The notes under the pieces: model-generated
Database searches by the model: none
What the model was told of the DNA's origin: nothing
Seen by the model: only the letters and a program-made list of their open reading frames with translations
Shown here: positions 1 through 9,311 of the stretch, piece by piece
Layout: every line of letters starts with the position of its first letter
Numbering within the stretch: the stretch's first letter is position 1
Assembly: GCF_012927485.1 (NCBI RefSeq)
Contig: NZ_JABBPC010000036.1
Coordinates: forward strand, 252,305-316,304
DNA length: 64,000 nucleotides
Direction of reading: 5' to 3'
DNA from: Polaromonas sp.
GTDB lineage: Bacteria > Pseudomonadota > Gammaproteobacteria > Burkholderiales > Burkholderiaceae_C
Position numbers and translations under genes: made by a program

Positions 1-500
1 AAACCCGCTGGTACAAGCTCACGCCGTTGTGGTTGCTGGGCGTCGTGTTGTGTTTTGTTCCGATTGTTTTCCGTAAATCGCCTGCCGACGTGGGCGGCGG
101 CAACTATTGGGTGGGCTATCTGGTCGTGGCCGGTTTGATCGCTTCCCTGATTTTGTTGGGCCGCAAGCGTATTGCTGCTCGCCTGCCGAGCTTTGAAGTG
201 CTTGACGATGTGATGTACAAGGCGATTGCAGTCGGTTTTGCCTTCTTTACGATTGCCACTGTGCTCGGTGCGCTCTGGGCGGCCGAGGCTTGGGGGGGGT
301 ACTGGAGCTGGGATCCCAAGGAAACCTGGGCATTGATTGTCTGGCTTAACTACGCCGCCTGGCTGCACATGCGGCTTATGAAGGGGTTGCGGGGGACTGT
401 CGCCGCATGGTGGGCGCTGGCCGGGGTGGCGGTGACCTCATTTGCGTTTTTGGGAGTCAATATGTTTCTGTCAGGTTTACACAGTTACGGAACCTTGTAG
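1..500 (+). CDS. ccsB: Cytochrome c biogenesis protein CcsB/ResC (WWD family), 3' part only
   Basis: This is the C-terminal part of the heme-handling membrane protein of system II cytochrome c maturation. The family works with ResB to pass heme across the inner membrane and attach it to apocytochromes. The frame is open from base 3, so the 5' end lies outside the window. The family's WWD signature (WGGYWSWDPKETW) is at bases 291-329, with hydrophobic segments on both sides and a conserved His (WLHMRL) just after it. The end, GLHSYGTL, is typical. The name differs between databases (CcsA, CcsB, ResC). The ResB partner is probably just upstream but cannot be seen. Confidence 0.92.
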   Translation, partial: TRWYKLTPLWLLGVVLCFVPIVFRKSPADVGGGNYWVGYLVVAGLIASLILLGRKRIAARLPSFEVLDDVMYKAIAVGFAFFTIATVLGALWAAEAWGGYWSWDPKETWALIVWLNYAAWLHMRLMKGLRGTVAAWWALAGVAVTSFAFLGVNMFLSGLHSYGTL

Positions 501-585
501 GCGTGAGGTGACTCCAGGTAATTGAATCCGTGTAAGAAATGGTCGCGTATTAAGACTAGCCATTATTTCCCTTCAAGGACCGTTC

Positions 586-1584
586 ATGCTCATCAGGACC
601 ACCGCCAGCTCGTTTGATTCCCCGGTTTCCAGCGAAATAACGCCTCAGGACATTTATCATGCCCGCCGCGACCTGATGAAGCTAGTGGCTACGGGTGCCG
701 CTGGGGTAACGCTGGCAAGCTGGGCGGGGCGCCGAGCCTTCGCTCAAACGATTCAAAAGCCAGGTAAGCTGGCGGTACTGCCTGCTGGAAAATCAGCGGT
801 TGCCGGCGCAATGACCCTGGAAAAAATCACCGATTACAAAGACGCCACGAGCTATAACAACTACTACGAGTTTGGTACTGACAAGGCAGATCCGGCTAAA
901 AATGCGCATACGCTGGTAACAAAGCCCTGGTCGGTCGTCGTGGAAGGTTTGGTCAAGCAACCAAAAACCTACACGCTCGAAGACCTGATCAAGCTCAGCC
1001 CTCAGGAAGAGCGTATCTATCGCCACCGCTGCGTAGAGGGCTGGTCCATGGTGATCCCCTGGGTCGGTTATTCGTTGGCTGAATTGATCAAAAAAGTTGA
1101 GCCGCTGGGGAGCGCAAAATATGTCGAGTTCGTTACCCTTGCCGACCCTAAAACCATGCCCTTTGTCGGCTCGCGCGTGCTGGACTGGCCTTATGTCGAG
1201 GCACTGCGCCTCGACGAGGCGATGAACCCCTTGGCCCTGCTGGCGTTCGGCATGTATGGGGAAGTGCTGCCGAATCAGAATGGCGCGCCTGTGCGTCTGG
1301 TGGTTCCGTGGAAATACGGTTTCAAAAGCGGAAAAAGTATCGTCAAGATCAGGTTCACCGACAAGGAGCCCCGAACCGCTTGGAACAAGGCCGCCGCGCA
1401 GGAATATGGTTTTTATTCCAACGTCAATCCGACTGTGGACCATCCGCGCTGGAGTCAGGCCACTGAGCGGAGGATTGGTGAAGACGGTTTGTTTGCGAAA
1501 AAGCGTAAAACCCTGATGTTCAATGGTTACGAAGCGCAAGTCGGCCAGTTGTACGCCGGCATGGACCTCAAGAAGTTGTTCTGA
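586..1584 (+). CDS. msrP: Protein-methionine-sulfoxide reductase catalytic subunit MsrP (YedY)
   Basis: MsrP is a periplasmic molybdopterin enzyme that reduces methionine sulfoxide in oxidised envelope proteins, taking electrons from MsrQ. The 332-residue product has a Tat signal (RRDLMK at residues 27-32, then a hydrophobic stretch and AFA). The molybdenum-ligand cysteine is C149 in RHRCVEGWS. The sulfite-oxidase-fold core continues with [14 protein letters not shown]. The stop codon overlaps the next ATG by one base (TGATG), so it is co-translated with msrQ. The Tat translocase that would export it is encoded later in this window. Confidence 0.96.
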   Translation: MLIRTTASSFDSPVSSEITPQDIYHARRDLMKLVATGAAGVTLASWAGRRAFAQTIQKPGKLAVLPAGKSAVAGAMTLEKITDYKDATSYNNYYEFGTDKADPAKNAHTLVTKPWSVVVEGLVKQPKTYTLEDLIKLSPQEERIYRHRCVEGWSMVIPWVGYSLAELIKKVEPLGSAKYVEFVTLADPKTMPFVGSRVLDWPYVEALRLDEAMNPLALLAFGMYGEVLPNQNGAPVRLVVPWKYGFKSGKSIVKIRFTDKEPRTAWNKAAAQEYGFYSNVNPTVDHPRWSQATERRIGEDGLFAKKRKTLMFNGYEAQVGQLYAGMDLKKLF

Positions 1585-2231
1585 TGCTCTCGCGTCAAAA
1601 GCTATTGCTGCACCCCGCGGCAAAGGCGACTCTCTTCGTTCTTTGCCTACTGCCTTTTGCGTGGTTGTTTTACAGGGCACTGAGCAACCAGCTAGGGGCC
1701 AATCCCGCAGAGGCGTTAATTCGCGCCATGGGCGACTGGACACTGCGGTTTATTTGCATTGTGCTGGCCGTGACCCCTCTTAGAGTCATCAGCAGCACGC
1801 CGGCGCTGGCGCGCTTTCGCCGCATGCTGGGTCTTTTCGCGTATTTTTATGCCTTCGTTCACCTACTGAGCTACAGTTGGTTTGACATGGGCCTGGATGT
1901 TTCCGATATTGCCAAAGATATCGGTAAACGGCCTTTCATCCTCGTAGGCTTTACCGCGTTTGTGCTGCTCACGCCTTTGGCGGCTACTTCGTTTAATGCC
2001 GCTATCAAGGCCATGGGTGCCAAACGCTGGCAAATGCTGCACAAGCTGGTGTACCTGATTGCCGGCCTTGGGTTGTTGCATTTTTTCTGGATGCGTGCAG
2101 GCAAGAACAATTTTGCTGAAGTGTTTGTCTATGCAGCGATCATCGTTTTTTTGCTGGGCTGGCGGGTGCAGCAGTTTTTAAAAAGGAAGATGCCGCAGCG
2201 GTCGTACGCCGGTCGAACCAAGCTATCTTAA
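1584..2231 (+). CDS. msrQ: Heme-binding membrane subunit MsrQ (YedZ)
   Basis: MsrQ is the cytochrome b-like inner-membrane partner that carries electrons from the quinone pool or flavin reductases to MsrP. The 215-residue protein has about six hydrophobic helices. Histidines in or near membrane segments (FVHLLSYSW, LHKLVYL, LLHFFWM) fit the ferric-reductase-like heme-binding family. It starts at the ATG overlapping the msrP stop, which is the usual msrPQ arrangement. The basic tail (KRKMPQR) should be cytoplasmic. Confidence 0.94.
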   Translation: MLSRQKLLLHPAAKATLFVLCLLPFAWLFYRALSNQLGANPAEALIRAMGDWTLRFICIVLAVTPLRVISSTPALARFRRMLGLFAYFYAFVHLLSYSWFDMGLDVSDIAKDIGKRPFILVGFTAFVLLTPLAATSFNAAIKAMGAKRWQMLHKLVYLIAGLGLLHFFWMRAGKNNFAEVFVYAAIIVFLLGWRVQQFLKRKMPQRSYAGRTKLS

Positions 2232-2282
2232 TAATGGTTTATTGATTGTCAGGGTGGGCCGGGTGTGGCGCTCTATGGGCTG

Positions 2283-3599
2283 TCAGGAGTCCACTAGGCG
2301 CTCCTGCTGCATCTGTTCCTGTACGGTTTCCCTTCGGCGAATCAAATGGCTTTTGCAGCCGTCTACCAATATCTCAGCGGCTCGGTTGCGGGTGTTGTAG
2401 TTGCTGGCCATGCTCATGCAATAGGCACCCGCCGACAATACGGCCAAATGGTCACCCGCTGCGACACTCAGGGCGCGCTCGTGGCCAATCCAGTCTCCGC
2501 TTTCACACACCGGGCCCACAACGTCGTAAGTGGCCTCCGTGGCCCCTGTTGCCCCTATGCCCGGCAATGCAACGGGGACGATGGCGTGGAAAGCTTGGTA
2601 TAAGGCCGGGCGCGGCAAGTCGTTCATGGCCGCGTCAATAATGCAGAAATTTTTCTGCTCGCCGAACTTTAGGTAGAGCACCTCAGTGAGGCAAACACCG
2701 GCATTGCCCACCAGTGAACGGCCAGGCTCGATCATTAGTTTTTTCGCGCCGAATCCGCGTGCATCCAATTTGGTTAGCAACTGCTGCCAAAGCGCGTCCG
2801 CCGCTGGCGGAGTGTCGTGGTTGTAATTGATGCCCAGTCCACCGCCAAAGTCGATGTGCTCAAGCGGGATACCTGCGGCTTCAATGGAAACTACCAGATC
2901 AAGAATTCGGTCCATCGCGTCGAGATAGGGGGTGGCATCGGTGATTTGTGAACCGATATGGCAGTCGATTCCGATGACCTTGAGTCCTTTCAGGGAAGCC
3001 GCGTGCTGGTAAACGCGCAACGCATCTTCGTGGGCAACACCGAATTTATTGTCTTTTAAGCCGGTCGAGATATAGGGATGCGTTTTGGGATCAACATTGG
3101 GATTGACCCGAATGCTCACTGGTGCGAGTAGATTCATCGCAACCGCAACGCTCGAAAGTGCATCCAGCTCACCCTCGCTTTCAACATTGAAGCAGCCAAT
3201 GCCCGCCGCCAGTGCGTGCTGCATTTCGGCACGGGTTTTACCGACGCCGGAAAAAATAATTTTTTGGGCATCTCCGCCTGCCGCTAGCACGCGGTCAAGT
3301 TCGCCGCCCGAAACAATATCAAAGCCGCACCCGGCCTGGGCAAACACTTGCAGCACGCCCAACGAGGAATTAGCCTTCATGGCGTAGCAGATTTGCGCAC
3401 GGCGTCCTGCGAAACCGCGTTGATAAGCCGCCAGGGCTGACAGCATGGCGGCCTTCGAATACACGAAAAGAGGTGTGCCATGCTCTCTGATCAGCTTTGA
3501 GAGCGTTACGTCTTCGAGGTGAAGCGACTCATTTCGATAAGCTAAAAATGGGTGACCTGGAAGCGCTGCAGGTGCGGCTTGGGTGACTAAATCACTCAT
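2283..3599 (-). CDS. lysA: Diaminopimelate decarboxylase
   Basis: LysA decarboxylates meso-diaminopimelate to L-lysine, the last step of the DAP pathway, using PLP. With the start at 3599 the product has 438 residues. The PLP lysine is K75 in CYAMKAN. Other family hallmarks are GGGLGINY, the active-site Cys in CESGDW and the C-terminal SGAYCMSMASNYN. The frame is open further upstream, but the ATG at 3599-3597 overlaps the lptM stop (ATGA) and gives the usual family length, so I prefer it. It forms an operon with lptM. Confidence 0.96.
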   Translation of the reverse strand: MSDLVTQAAPAALPGHPFLAYRNESLHLEDVTLSKLIREHGTPLFVYSKAAMLSALAAYQRGFAGRRAQICYAMKANSSLGVLQVFAQAGCGFDIVSGGELDRVLAAGGDAQKIIFSGVGKTRAEMQHALAAGIGCFNVESEGELDALSSVAVAMNLLAPVSIRVNPNVDPKTHPYISTGLKDNKFGVAHEDALRVYQHAASLKGLKVIGIDCHIGSQITDATPYLDAMDRILDLVVSIEAAGIPLEHIDFGGGLGINYNHDTPPAADALWQQLLTKLDARGFGAKKLMIEPGRSLVGNAGVCLTEVLYLKFGEQKNFCIIDAAMNDLPRPALYQAFHAIVPVALPGIGATGATEATYDVVGPVCESGDWIGHERALSVAAGDHLAVLSAGAYCMSMASNYNTRNRAAEILVDGCKSHLIRRRETVQEQMQQERLVDS

Positions 3600-3808
3600 T
3601 TTGTAGCCGATGCGGGAGAAAGAGGTACAAGCACCGCAGGTATCGCGGTGGGCAGTGACGCGGGCTGCACGCTGGGCGGTACCCGTATGAAAAGTGGACC
3701 TTTCTGGCCGCAACCGACCAGCGTTACAGCAACCGCCACGACGGCAAAAAGGCTGTGCCTGGAAATAGCAGCCTGGAGCCGATCTAAAATTTGAAGTAAG
3801 AAAACCAT
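3596..3808 (-). CDS. lptM: LPS-translocon maturation lipoprotein LptM (YifL-like)
   Basis: This is a 70-residue lipoprotein precursor. An N-terminal hydrophobic signal ends in a lipobox, [11 protein letters not shown], with C33 as the likely lipidated residue. The CGQKGPL motif right after the Cys is the mark of the LptM/YifL family, which helps mature the LptDE outer-membrane LPS translocon. The rest is a short Pro/Ala-rich tail. The stop overlaps the lysA ATG. The start lies only 12 bp from the divergent cyaY start. In enterobacteria cyaY is also divergent from yifL, which supports the assignment. Confidence 0.82.
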   Translation of the reverse strand: MVFLLQILDRLQAAISRHSLFAVVAVAVTLVGCGQKGPLFIRVPPSVQPASLPTAIPAVLVPLSPASATK

Positions 3809-3820
3809 GATGGAATTGTA

Positions 3821-4156
3821 ATGACTGACCTTGACTACCAAGACTTGGCGGAGAACGTGCTGAAGGCCATTGAACTCGCCTGTGACCGCATTAATGATGA
3901 GACCGATGTGGACCTTGACAACCAGCGGACCGGCAGCATGATCACGCTGACCTTCCAGAATCAGAGTCAGATCATTATTAACCTGCAAAAACCGCTTCAG
4001 GAAATCTGGATGGCGGCCAAAGCGGGCGGATTTCACTACCGATTCGTTGGCAATCAATGGGCGGACACAAAGGACTCGCGCGAGTTTTTTGCCAACTTAT
4101 CGATCTACGCCAGCGAACAGGCAGGCCAAGCCCTGGTGTTCAAGGCATCGGCTTGA
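3821..4156 (+). CDS. cyaY: Iron-sulfur cluster assembly protein CyaY (bacterial frataxin)
   Basis: CyaY is the bacterial frataxin, a small acidic iron-binding protein that modulates the IscS/IscU machinery. The 111-residue product has the acidic first helix ([20 protein letters not shown]) and then the beta-sheet core with [17 protein letters not shown], the most conserved frataxin stretch. It is transcribed away from lptM-lysA. With 12 bp between the two start codons, its promoter should lie inside lptM. Confidence 0.95.
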   Translation: MTDLDYQDLAENVLKAIELACDRINDETDVDLDNQRTGSMITLTFQNQSQIIINLQKPLQEIWMAAKAGGFHYRFVGNQWADTKDSREFFANLSIYASEQAGQALVFKASA

Positions 4157-4223
4157 ATAGCGGGTAGATCGAAAACACCTTGCTTCTCGCGGGGAGCCGG
4201 TAATGGCCCCGCTTGGCCCCTGA

Positions 4224-6635
4224 TTAGTTCTTGAAAAGATCCAGTATTCGTTTCTTTTCGTCCGAAGGTGGCAGCACCTGAATGCCGCCAGCGGGCGGGC
4301 CCGCGTTGGCAGACCCCGCATCTTGCTGTGTCCCTACGCTAGTTACCCCGGCGCCCTTGGCATACTCGTTGTAGTACCACTCGCCGCCTACATTCACCAC
4401 GCCTTCAGGCGGTGGATATTCGGTAACCGGTACCCCTTTGAGGGCGTATTCCATGAAGTTGATCCAGATGGGCAAGCTCAGGCCGCCACCCGTCTCCCGA
4501 TCGCCAAGCTTTTTGGGGGTGTCGTACCCCATCCAGACCGCAGCCGCGAGCGTCGGCTGAAAACCCACAAACCAAGTGTCTATCGAGTCGTTGGTCGTAC
4601 CGGTTTTTCCGAAAATATCAGGACGCTTGAGCATCGCCTGCGCTTTGGCTGCCGTGCCCGATCGTGCTACTTCTTGTAACAAACTGTCCATGATAAAGGC
4701 GTTGCGCGGGTCAATACCCCTCGCTGATTCATTCAAAACAGGCGGTTTGGTCTCGAGTAAAACTTTGCCTCGTTGATCGGTAATTTTCGTGATCAGATAG
4801 GGATTGACCCGAAAGCCCCCGTTCGCAAAGACGGAATATCCCGTGACCATTTGCATCGGCGTGACCGAGCCGGCGCCCAGCGCCATGGTGAGGTAAGCGG
4901 GGTGTTTTTCTGCCTCAAAACCAAAATGTGTGATCCATTCCTGCGCGTACTTGGGACCGATTGCCTGAAGAATACGGATGGAAATCATGTTCTTTGATTT
5001 CTTCAGACCAGTTCGCAAGGTCATAGGGCCCTCGAAATTTCCATCGTAATTTTTGGGCTCCCAAGGTTGGCCGCCCGTAACGCCTGCATCGAAAAACAAG
5101 GGCGCGTCATTCACAACCGTGGCTGGAGTGAAGCCTTTCTCAAGCGCTGCCGAATAGATAAAAGGTTTGAAGCTGGACCCTGGCTGGCGCCAAGCTTGGG
5201 TCACGTGGTTGAATTTGCTCTTCTGAAAATCAAACCCGCCGACCAGCGCGCGGACGGATCCATCCCGCGGATCCAAGGCCACAAAAGCGCCTTCAACTTC
5301 GGGAAGCTGGGTAATTTCCCACGTATTTTTCACGGTTTTCACCACCCGGATCAGGGCGCCACGGCGGATCTTGATGTTGGGTCCGGCTTTGTCAGCCAAG
5401 CCAGACTGCGCGGGCTTCAGGCCTTCGCCTGTGATTGCAACTGTCTCGCTGTTCTGGCGCATCGCAAAAATTCGCTTGGGATTGGCCTCTAGCACCACGG
5501 CAGACATGATGTCGCCGTTGTCGGGGTTGTCGGTCAACGCTTCGTCAATTGCATCCTGCGTCTCTTGAGGGTTGGCTGGAAGGTCGATGAATTTTTCAGG
5601 TCCTCGGTAAATTTGCCGGCGCTCGTAATCCATGATGCCTTTGCGCAAGGCCTTGTAAGCCACTGCCTGGTCGGTGGCGATCAAGGTCGTGTAAACATTG
5701 AGTCCTCGGGTATAGCTTTCTTCACCGTACTGGTTGTATACCAGCTGGCGCACTGTTTCCGCCACGTATTCGGCATGTATGCGGCCGGTGTCGGACCCGG
5801 TTTTGACATGGAGTTCTTCCTCCTTGGCGGTCTTGGCTTGATCGGCTGTGATGAAGCCGTTTTGTTCCATACGCTCAATGATGTAGAGCTGGCGGGCGCG
5901 GGCCCGGGTGGGGTTGATGATGGGGTTGTAGGCCGAAGGTGCTTTCGGAAGGCCAGCCAGCATGGCCGCTTCCGCAATTGAAATATTCTTGAGCGGTTTG
6001 CCAAAGTAGGCCTCTGAAGCGGCAGCAAAGCCGTAGGCCCGGTTGCCCAGAAAAATCTGATTCATGTAGATCTCAAGAATCTGGTCTTTGGTCAGTAAAT
6101 GCTCCAGCTTGAAGGTCAGCAGGATTTCATAAATTTTTCGGGTATAGCTTTTTTCGGCTGACAGGTACACGTTTCGGGCTACCTGCATGGTGATCGTAGA
6201 GGCCCCCTGGCTCTTTGCGCGCCCCAGATTGGCAAAGCCTGCACGTATCACGCCAAGATAGTCCACGCCTCCATGCGAGAAGAAGCGCGCGTCCTCGATA
6301 GCCAGTACAGCGTCTTTCATGACTTGAGGAATATCCTTGATCGGGGTGAAATTCCGACGCTCTTCGCCAAACTCGCCGATCACGACGCCGTCTGCAGAAT
6401 AGACACGCAGTGGCAACTTGGGTCGGTAGTCTGATAAATCTGAGATATCTGGCAGATTTGGGTAGGCGACCGATAGGGCAATGGCGATGAACAAGAGGAG
6501 TCCGGCAATGCCCGCCAGGACCAAACCCGCACTCCATATGGAAAGTTTGATCAACCAGCGCTGCCAGGAAGGGTTTGAAGAGGTCGGCTTCACCGGGCGG
6601 GGGGTTGGATTTGAAGAGGAGGGCGTAGAGGGCAT
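4224..6635 (-). CDS. mrcA: Penicillin-binding protein 1A, bifunctional peptidoglycan synthase
   Basis: A class A PBP that polymerises glycan strands and cross-links peptides. The 803-residue protein has a Pro/Ser-rich cytoplasmic head, one membrane anchor at about residues 28-55, a GT51 glycosyltransferase domain (EDARFFSHGGVDY, GASTITMQVARN) and an OB-like insertion. The transpeptidase domain has the active-site Ser in GSSFKPF, then SKN and KTGTTND. The C-terminal tail is disordered. It is divergent from pilMNOPQ, as in many proteobacteria. A TATAAT -10 box can be read on the minus strand at 6667-6662, 27 bp upstream of the start. Confidence 0.96.
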   Translation of the reverse strand: MPSTPSSSNPTPRPVKPTSSNPSWQRWLIKLSIWSAGLVLAGIAGLLLFIAIALSVAYPNLPDISDLSDYRPKLPLRVYSADGVVIGEFGEERRNFTPIKDIPQVMKDAVLAIEDARFFSHGGVDYLGVIRAGFANLGRAKSQGASTITMQVARNVYLSAEKSYTRKIYEILLTFKLEHLLTKDQILEIYMNQIFLGNRAYGFAAASEAYFGKPLKNISIAEAAMLAGLPKAPSAYNPIINPTRARARQLYIIERMEQNGFITADQAKTAKEEELHVKTGSDTGRIHAEYVAETVRQLVYNQYGEESYTRGLNVYTTLIATDQAVAYKALRKGIMDYERRQIYRGPEKFIDLPANPQETQDAIDEALTDNPDNGDIMSAVVLEANPKRIFAMRQNSETVAITGEGLKPAQSGLADKAGPNIKIRRGALIRVVKTVKNTWEITQLPEVEGAFVALDPRDGSVRALVGGFDFQKSKFNHVTQAWRQPGSSFKPFIYSAALEKGFTPATVVNDAPLFFDAGVTGGQPWEPKNYDGNFEGPMTLRTGLKKSKNMISIRILQAIGPKYAQEWITHFGFEAEKHPAYLTMALGAGSVTPMQMVTGYSVFANGGFRVNPYLITKITDQRGKVLLETKPPVLNESARGIDPRNAFIMDSLLQEVARSGTAAKAQAMLKRPDIFGKTGTTNDSIDTWFVGFQPTLAAAVWMGYDTPKKLGDRETGGGLSLPIWINFMEYALKGVPVTEYPPPEGVVNVGGEWYYNEYAKGAGVTSVGTQQDAGSANAGPPAGGIQVLPPSDEKKRILDLFKN

Positions 6636-6902
6636 GTAGACAATCGTAAAGTCGCGTGATCATTATAAAAACCCCGGAAACCCGGAGGTATCAGGCGCCT
6701 TCCAAAACGCCACACTGTTACGTTTACAGACAGTGCTTTGACCTGACTTGCATTGACAGAGGCGTCAAAACCGTCTGCTTTTGACAACGGTGGCGACCCA
6801 GGAAGCAGGAAAAATCCTTACAGCACAAAGAGCTTACTGCTACTATTCAACCGATTTATTAAGTATGCAGGGCTACATATTAGCCGTCATTTGGGGACCG
6901 CC

Positions 6903-7982
6903 TTGATCTCTGTGGGATCGTTATTCAACCGTCAGCAGCCCGCGTTGCTGGGTCTTGACATCAGTTCTTCCGGCGTCAAGCTGGTGGAGTTGAGCCATGA
7001 CAGCGCAGGCAATTTGGTGCTGGAGCGATGTGCAATGGAGCCGCTGGAGCCCGGCTGGATCACGGATGGAAATGTCGAAAAATTCGACGAGGTGGCAGAC
7101 GCCGTGCGCCGTTTGGTCAAAAAGAGCGGGGCCCGCACCAAGAACGTGGCGATGGCGCTGCCGGCCTCGGCGGTGATTAGCAAAAAAATCATTTTGCCGG
7201 GTGGCCTGAGTGACGCCGAACTAGAAACTCAGGTCGAGTCTGAGGCCAACCAATATATTCCCTTCTCTCTCGATGAGGTCAGCCTGGATTTTTGTGTGGT
7301 GGGTCCCAGCGCTATGTCCAGCGGCGACGTCGAAGTGCTGATTGCCGCTTCGCGCAAGGAAAAAGTGCAGGACCGACAAGGTCTTGCGGAGGCTGCCGGG
7401 CTTAAACCCGTAATAATGGATGTGGAGTCTTACGCTTCGCGCCTTGCAACCGCACGCCTGATTGCAAATCTGCCTGACAAGGGCGTCGGCGCCATGATTG
7501 CGCTGTTTGAAGTGGGCGCTTTGACCACCAGCATGCAGGTGCTCAGGAATGATGACGTGTTGTACGAGCGCGACCAAGCCTTTGGTGGGGCGCAACTGAC
7601 GCAGTTGATTGTTCGCCAGTACGGGTTTTCGCCCGAAGAAGCGGAGGCTAAAAAGCGCAGCGGTGATTTGCCTGAAGATTATGGATTGAGCGTGTTGAAG
7701 CCGTTCGTGGAGAGTCTGGCTCAAGAAATTGGCCGAGCGCTACAGTTCTTTTTCACGAGTACGCCGCATAACAAGATTGATTACGTGATGCTTGCCGGCG
7801 GCTCCTCTGCCTTGGCTGGACTGACCGATTCCGTGACGCAGCAGACCTCATTCGCCTGCTCGCTGATTAATCCTTTTGAAGGCATGGAACTGGGATCTGG
7901 CGTGCGGGAAAAGAAAATGCGGCGTGAGTCGTCGTCGTATTTAACCTCCTGCGGACTGGCTTTGCGGAGGTTTTTGCAGTGA
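6903..7982 (+). CDS. pilM: Type IV pilus inner-membrane platform protein PilM
   Basis: PilM is a cytoplasmic actin-like ATPase that binds the N-terminus of PilN and links the pilus motor to the alignment complex. I choose the TTG at 6903 (ISVGSLFNRQQPALLGLD). It gives 359 residues, close to the family length, and has GGGG about 8 bases upstream. A longer in-frame ATG at 6753 would add 50 residues unlike PilM. Visible motifs are the actin-like phosphate loop LGLDISSSGVKLVEL and the later VMLAGGSSAL. It is the first gene of pilMNOPQ. Confidence 0.93.
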   Translation: MISVGSLFNRQQPALLGLDISSSGVKLVELSHDSAGNLVLERCAMEPLEPGWITDGNVEKFDEVADAVRRLVKKSGARTKNVAMALPASAVISKKIILPGGLSDAELETQVESEANQYIPFSLDEVSLDFCVVGPSAMSSGDVEVLIAASRKEKVQDRQGLAEAAGLKPVIMDVESYASRLATARLIANLPDKGVGAMIALFEVGALTTSMQVLRNDDVLYERDQAFGGAQLTQLIVRQYGFSPEEAEAKKRSGDLPEDYGLSVLKPFVESLAQEIGRALQFFFTSTPHNKIDYVMLAGGSSALAGLTDSVTQQTSFACSLINPFEGMELGSGVREKKMRRESSSYLTSCGLALRRFLQ

Positions 7983-8614
7983 TTCTGATCAATCTGCTCC
8001 CGCACCGGGAAGCTGCGCGCAAGAAGAGGCGGGAAGTATTTCATGCAACGCTTGGTTTAGCTGCACTGGCAGGCGTTCTGATTTGCGGCGCAGTCTATTC
8101 CTGGTACCTGACTGAAATCGAAAGCCAGCAGGGAAAGAATACTTTCCTCAAATCTGAAATTTCCCGCCTGGATGGGCAGATCAAGGACATTTCAACTTTG
8201 CAAGCAGAGATCGCTGGGCTGAGGGCGCGCCAAAATGCGGTGGAAGAATTGCAGGGAAACCGCAATATGCCTGTGCATTTGCTCAACGAACTAGTCAAGC
8301 AATTGCCCGACGGGGTATATATAAATAGTATGAGGCAGGATAACCAGACTGTCCTGATCACGGGGGTTGCGCAATCCAACGAGCGGGTTTCCGAACTGTT
8401 GCGAAATTTTTCCAATAACAGCCCTTGGTTGACCAAGCCCGAACTGGTTGAAATCACCGCCAGTATTGTTACCCTGAGCCAGCGCGATCAGCGGCGGGTG
8501 TCCAATTTCACCATGCGGGTGGGGCTCAAACGGGCCAGTGATCCAACGCCTGTCAATTCCGCCAACTTAAGTTCAGCGCCAGCGTCTGCCGCATCTGCGT
8601 CATCCAAGACATGA
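7979..8614 (+). CDS. pilN: Type IV pilus inner-membrane protein PilN
   Basis: PilN is a bitopic inner-membrane protein of the alignment subcomplex; its short cytoplasmic head binds PilM. The 211-residue protein starts with the conserved INLLPHRE motif, followed by a basic stretch, one transmembrane helix at about residues 20-40, a coiled-coil segment and a ferredoxin-like periplasmic domain. The GTG start at 7979 overlaps the end of pilM, so the two are translationally coupled. The Ala/Ser-rich tail is probably flexible. Confidence 0.95.
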   Translation: MILINLLPHREAARKKRREVFHATLGLAALAGVLICGAVYSWYLTEIESQQGKNTFLKSEISRLDGQIKDISTLQAEIAGLRARQNAVEELQGNRNMPVHLLNELVKQLPDGVYINSMRQDNQTVLITGVAQSNERVSELLRNFSNNSPWLTKPELVEITASIVTLSQRDQRRVSNFTMRVGLKRASDPTPVNSANLSSAPASAASASSKT

Positions 8615-8636
8615 CGCGGTTTGAATAAGACTGATC

Positions 8637-9311
8637 ATGGTAAAAACTTTAAAACTCCCTATCAATTTCGCCGATATTCAAAGTGATTTGAAGGCACAGT
8701 TCACCGGTCTTGATTGGAAAGATCCGCCTTCATTGCCGGCTTTGCCGCGTTATCTTCTATGCGTTGCGGTCACGCTGGTTGTTGTGGTTGCGCTCTGGTT
8801 TCTTGGGTTGGAATCGTCAGAAAAAGAGTTGACTGCAGAGAAAACAAAAGAAGTTGAACTGAGAGAAGACTATAAAAAGAAGCTTACGCAGGCGGTTAAT
8901 CTGGACGCGCTGAAGAAACAGCGAGAACAAGTCCAGCAGTATGTTACCCAGCTCGAAAAACAATTGCCCAGCAAGGCTGAAATGGATGCACTGCTTTCTG
9001 ATATTAACCAAGCCGGTCTGGGCCGCAGCCTGCAGTTCGAGTTGTTTCGACCTGGACAGGTAAGTGTTAAAGAGTATTACGCCGAGTTGCCGATTACGGT
9101 CCGTGTAACCGGCCGTTATCACGATATTGGAGCTTTCGCTGCCGATATTGCCAATCTCTCGCGCATCGTGACCCTGAATAATCTGAGTATTACGCCGGTC
9201 AAAGATGGCGTCTTGTCCATGGACACCACTGCAAAAACATTTCGATATTTGGACAAAGAAGAAGTCGCTTTGCAGCGTAAGAGCGCTCCCGGCAATGGAG
9301 CTAAAAAATGA
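8637..9311 (+). CDS. pilO: Type IV pilus inner-membrane protein PilO
   Basis: PilO pairs with PilN in the periplasm and connects the inner-membrane platform to PilP and the secretin. The 224-residue protein has a cytoplasmic head, a transmembrane helix at about residues 40-60 (LLCVAVTLVVVVALWFLGL), a long charged coiled coil (about residues 65-115) and a C-terminal ferredoxin-like domain ending in FRYLDKEE. It follows pilN by 22 bp and overlaps pilP (ATGA). Confidence 0.95.
   Translation: MVKTLKLPINFADIQSDLKAQFTGLDWKDPPSLPALPRYLLCVAVTLVVVVALWFLGLESSEKELTAEKTKEVELREDYKKKLTQAVNLDALKKQREQVQQYVTQLEKQLPSKAEMDALLSDINQAGLGRSLQFELFRPGQVSVKEYYAELPITVRVTGRYHDIGAFAADIANLSRIVTLNNLSITPVKDGVLSMDTTAKTFRYLDKEEVALQRKSAPGNGAKK

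Noticed and set aside
793..1743. Long open frame on the minus strand opposite msrP and msrQ
   Set aside because: It is the complement of well-supported genes in a GC-rich genome and shows no recognisable domain; antisense frames of this kind occur opposite most genes here.
6753..6902. N-terminal extension of PilM from an upstream ATG
   Set aside because: The added 50 residues do not resemble PilM, and the TTG at 6903 has a suitable Shine-Dalgarno and gives normal length.
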